Part shown: piece after piece, positions 13,868-15,253 of the stretch | Position numbering within the stretch: position 1 is the first letter of the stretch | Layout of the letters: each line of letters opens with the position of its first letter | Assembly (NCBI GenBank): GCA_036493595.1 | Contig: DASXPN010000122.1 | Location: 1-15,253, forward strand | Reading direction: 5' to 3' | Length of the DNA stretch: 15,253 bases | Origin: DATAES01 sp036493595 | Lineage (GTDB): Bacteria; Actinomycetota; Acidimicrobiia; Acidimicrobiales; JACDCH01 | Notes under the pieces: generated by a model | What the model was told of the DNA's origin: nothing | What the model saw: only the letters and a program-made list of their open reading frames with translations | Database searches by the model: none | Program-made: the position numbers and the translations under genes

Positions 13868-13959
13868 TCCGAAGTCCCGCAACATTCACCGTTCAGCTGG
13901 ACCACCTCCTTTCTTCGGTGGCGCAATTCAATCACACGACGTCGAAAATGACGCGCCAT
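13852..13959 (-). CDS. Possible leader peptide / tiny ORF with tandem Cys codons
   Basis: ATG at 13959 opens a 35-residue frame ending RRKEVVQLNGECCGTSEVAGR-stop is split here as: basic N-terminal part (ARHFRRRVIELRHRR), then KEVVQLNGECC, then GTSEVAGR. The codons for KEVV are themselves the SD-like AAGGAGGTGGTC. Alternatively translation could begin at CTG 13896, 8 nt after AGGAGG, giving only 14 residues with Cys-Cys as positions 5-6. No family is recognised. In favour: the outstanding SD-like element, tandem Cys codons (TGT TGC at 13879-13884), and position ahead of a gene cluster. Against: short length and no start codon at ideal distance except CTG. Treat as a candidate. Confidence 0.35.
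   Translation of the reverse strand: MARHFRRRVIELRHRRKEVVQLNGECCGTSEVAGR
13897..13914 (-). promoter_or_regulatory. 18-nt SD-like element complementary to the 16S rRNA 3' tail
   Basis: On the minus strand the sequence reads AGAAAGGAGGTGGTCCAG. Against the usual actinobacterial 16S 3' end (CUGGAUCACCUCCUUUCU, known from the family) it pairs over all 18 positions with a single G.U wobble. Ordinary SDs pair over 4-8 nt, and most genes in this window have weaker ones. The next in-frame codon in the tiny ORF is CTG at 13896. An ultra-strong ribosome-docking or ribosome-stalling site is inferred. Confidence 0.55.
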
Positions 13960-14032
13960 GGTTTCGAGATTTGGCAGGAATCGTGGGGAATTCGTCATTG
14001 CCGCCACCACCGTGCGGGCGCACGATGGCGCC

Positions 14033-15004
14033 ATGTCTCCTCGCTCCGTGGTGGTCGTCGCCTATCACGGCATCCAGGCGCTCGACGTCGTTGGTCCGGT
14101 CGAGGTGTTCAGCACCGCCAACCGGGTGACCGACACCGACGCCTACGAGGTCGTCGTCGCCGCGCGCGAGTCAGGCTCGGTCAGGGCGATGAGCGGGCTG
14201 TTGCTCGGCGTCGATCGCAACTTGCGTGGGCTGCGCGGTCCGGTGGACACCCTCGTCGTCGCCGGCGGCGACGGAACCACCGACGCGCTGCGAGACCAAG
14301 CCCTGCTCGACGGCATCCGTGGCCTCGCGGAACGCTCGCGCCGCGTGACCTCCGTGTGTTCGGGCGCCTTCCTCCTCGCCGAGGCCGGCCTCCTCGACGG
14401 TCGTCGCGCCACGACGCACTGGACGGTGTGCGGCCTGCTCGCCCACCTGTATCCGACCGTCGAGGTCGACCCGGAACCGATCTTCGTGCGCGACGGCAAC
14501 GTGTACACGTCCGCGGGCGTGACGGCGGGGATGGATCTCGCTCTCGCGCTCGTCGAAGACGATCTGGGTAGCGAGGTCGCGCTGGCAGTCGCTCGTCGTC
14601 TCGTCCTCTTCCTGCGGCGGCCCGGCAACCAGTCCCAGTTCAGCGCGCAACTCTCGGCTCAGGTCGCGCAGCGCGACGACGTCCGTTCCGTGCAGCAATG
14701 GATCGCCGAACATCCCGAAGCCGATCTCACGGCCGTGTCACTGGCGACGCGCGCGGGCATGAGCCAGCGATCGTTCGCCCGCTGGTTCACGCGCGAAGTG
14801 GGTGTTACGCCCGGCCGCTACGTCGAACAGATGCGTATCGAGTGCGCGCGCCGGATGCTCGAGGAATCGACCGACGCGATCGCCGCGATCGCAAAGGGCT
14901 GCGGCTTCGGCACGACCGAGACGATGCGCCGCTCGTTCATGCGAGCGCTGCGCATGGGCCCGGCTGAGTACCGACGCCGCTTCCGCAGCAATCGGGTTGC
15001 GTGA
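14033..15004 (+). CDS. GlxA-type transcriptional regulator: DJ-1/PfpI domain fused to AraC HTH
   Basis: ATG at 14033 gives 323 residues, the standard length of this family. The N-terminal domain (about 4-180) is DJ-1/PfpI-like: VVVVAYHGIQALDVVGPVEVF (6-26), TLVVAGGDGT (73-82), and the nucleophile elbow TSVCSGAFLLAEAGLLDG (106-123) with C109, followed by TTHW (127-130). In regulators this domain is usually a ligand sensor and not an enzyme. The C-terminal domain (about 215-316) is an AraC double HTH: DLTAVSLATRAGMSQRSFARWFTREVGVTPGRYV and the signature IAAIAKGCGFGTTETMRRSFMRALRMGPAEYRRRF. The 75 bases added by an upstream ATG are not family-like. The next gene encodes another DJ-1/PfpI protein 34 bp downstream, a probable operon partner. 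It is divergent from the leader region of the GH4 cluster, so it could also control that cluster. Confidence 0.93.
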   Translation: MSPRSVVVVAYHGIQALDVVGPVEVFSTANRVTDTDAYEVVVAARESGSVRAMSGLLLGVDRNLRGLRGPVDTLVVAGGDGTTDALRDQALLDGIRGLAERSRRVTSVCSGAFLLAEAGLLDGRRATTHWTVCGLLAHLYPTVEVDPEPIFVRDGNVYTSAGVTAGMDLALALVEDDLGSEVALAVARRLVLFLRRPGNQSQFSAQLSAQVAQRDDVRSVQQWIAEHPEADLTAVSLATRAGMSQRSFARWFTREVGVTPGRYVEQMRIECARRMLEESTDAIAAIAKGCGFGTTETMRRSFMRALRMGPAEYRRRFRSNRVA

Positions 15005-15038
15005 ACGCCTCATCCACCATCGACTCACGGGAGTGCAC

Positions 15039-15253
15039 ATGCACATCGCCATCCTGCTGTTCGACCACATGACCGCGCTCGACGCCATCGGCCCGTACGA
15101 GGTGCTCGGCCGCGTGCCAGGCGCGGAGATCGCGTTCGTGGCGCCCGAGCCGGGCATCAAGCGAACGGACCAGGGACTCGGACTCGTCGCTGACGTCGCG
15201 CTCGCCGACATGCCGCGTCCCGACATCGTCGTCATACCCGGCGGGCCGGGCGA
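15039..15253 (+). CDS. DJ-1/PfpI family protein (partial, C-terminus outside window)
   Basis: ATG at 15039 with SD GGGAG 5 nt upstream (15029-15033). About 71 residues are visible: HIAILLFDHMTALDAIGPYEVL (2-23), VPGAEIAFVAPEPG, and PDIVVIPGGPG (61-71), where the frame leaves the window. This is the N-terminal part of a DJ-1/PfpI (class I glutamine amidotransferase-like) protein, of the isonitrile hydratase/ThiJ type; the catalytic Cys lies beyond the edge. Its opening resembles the N-terminal domain of the preceding AraC-type regulator (LDxxGPxEV in both), so the pair may be regulator and enzyme that share a related ligand. Whether it also carries an AraC HTH cannot be seen. Confidence 0.88.
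   Translation, partial: MHIAILLFDHMTALDAIGPYEVLGRVPGAEIAFVAPEPGIKRTDQGLGLVADVALADMPRPDIVVIPGGPG

Noticed and set aside
13695..13889. 64-codon minus-strand frame from GTG 13889, downstream of the extended SD-like element.
   Set aside because: The start is about 15 nt from the GGAGG core, the product is Arg/Ala/Pro-rich, and it runs through the hairpins. The Cys-Cys frame fits the SD-like element better.
13861..13914. Remnant of a 16S rRNA 3' end on the plus strand (GAAGTC... then CTGGACCACCTCCTTTCT).
   Set aside because: Only the last 18 nt match well; the preceding bases do not follow 16S helix 44/45 sequence, and no further rRNA or 23S is near. An SD-like element on the minus strand explains it better.
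13971..13999. Possible promoter for the AraC-type regulator (TTGGCA, 17 bp, GTCATT).
   Set aside because: The -10 part is poor; kept only as a note that the AT-richer patch 13920-14000 probably contains promoters for both directions.

Overview
The window is high-GC DNA with dense, mostly short-spaced genes, frequent GTG starts, few strong Shine-Dalgarno (SD) sequences, and at least one gene that looks leaderless. The gene families point to an actinobacterium: a homodimeric-type pyruvate dehydrogenase E1, an F420-type LLM oxidoreductase, a TIGR03083 mycothiol-isomerase-like protein, and a TIGR03252 HhH-GPD protein. An Acidimicrobiia-like lineage is my inference; no rRNA or marker gene here proves it. 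I see no tRNA, rRNA, CRISPR array, insertion sequence or phage gene.

Layout. 1-965 (-) is the N-terminal half of a hydantoinase/oxoprolinase A-type protein, cut by the window edge. Divergent from it by 22 bp is a small J-domain protein (988-1446, +). RNase HI (1487-1945, -) is convergent with the J protein and divergent from aceE (1988-4714, +), the largest gene. A two-gene minus-strand unit follows: a PAP2 phosphatase (5398-6096) and a DinB/maleylpyruvate-isomerase-like protein (4730-5386). Next come a DUF1697 protein (+), a CoA-binding-fold protein (-), an LLM oxidoreductase (+), a glyoxalase-like VOC protein (-), a putative Cys-rich lipoprotein (+), a TetR regulator (-), an HhH-GPD protein (+) and a 62-residue protein (+). 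This middle part is housekeeping/accessory mosaic with alternating strands and almost touching convergent ends.

11376-13683 (-) is a compact three-gene cluster: a 72-residue Cys-containing protein, an alpha/beta-hydrolase-fold protein whose nucleophile position is Gly, and a family 4 glycosidase (GH4). The last two overlap by 4 bp. Upstream of the cluster, 13684-14032 holds no conventional gene but is full of structure. On the minus strand it carries an 18-nt SD-like element complementary over its whole length (one G.U) to the 16S rRNA 3' tail, a tiny ORF with tandem Cys codons, nested inverted repeats over its stop codon, and a perfect 13-bp hairpin just before the first gene. This is the best candidate for an undescribed element, possibly a leader-peptide/attenuator-like control region.

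14033 to the right edge (+) holds a DJ-1/PfpI-AraC fusion regulator followed 34 bp later by a DJ-1/PfpI protein cut by the window edge, probably one transcription unit.

Other points worth a second look are the TetR promoter region, with duplicated -10-like/start-codon modules and a palindrome, and a G-quadruplex-capable tract just upstream of the HhH-GPD gene.
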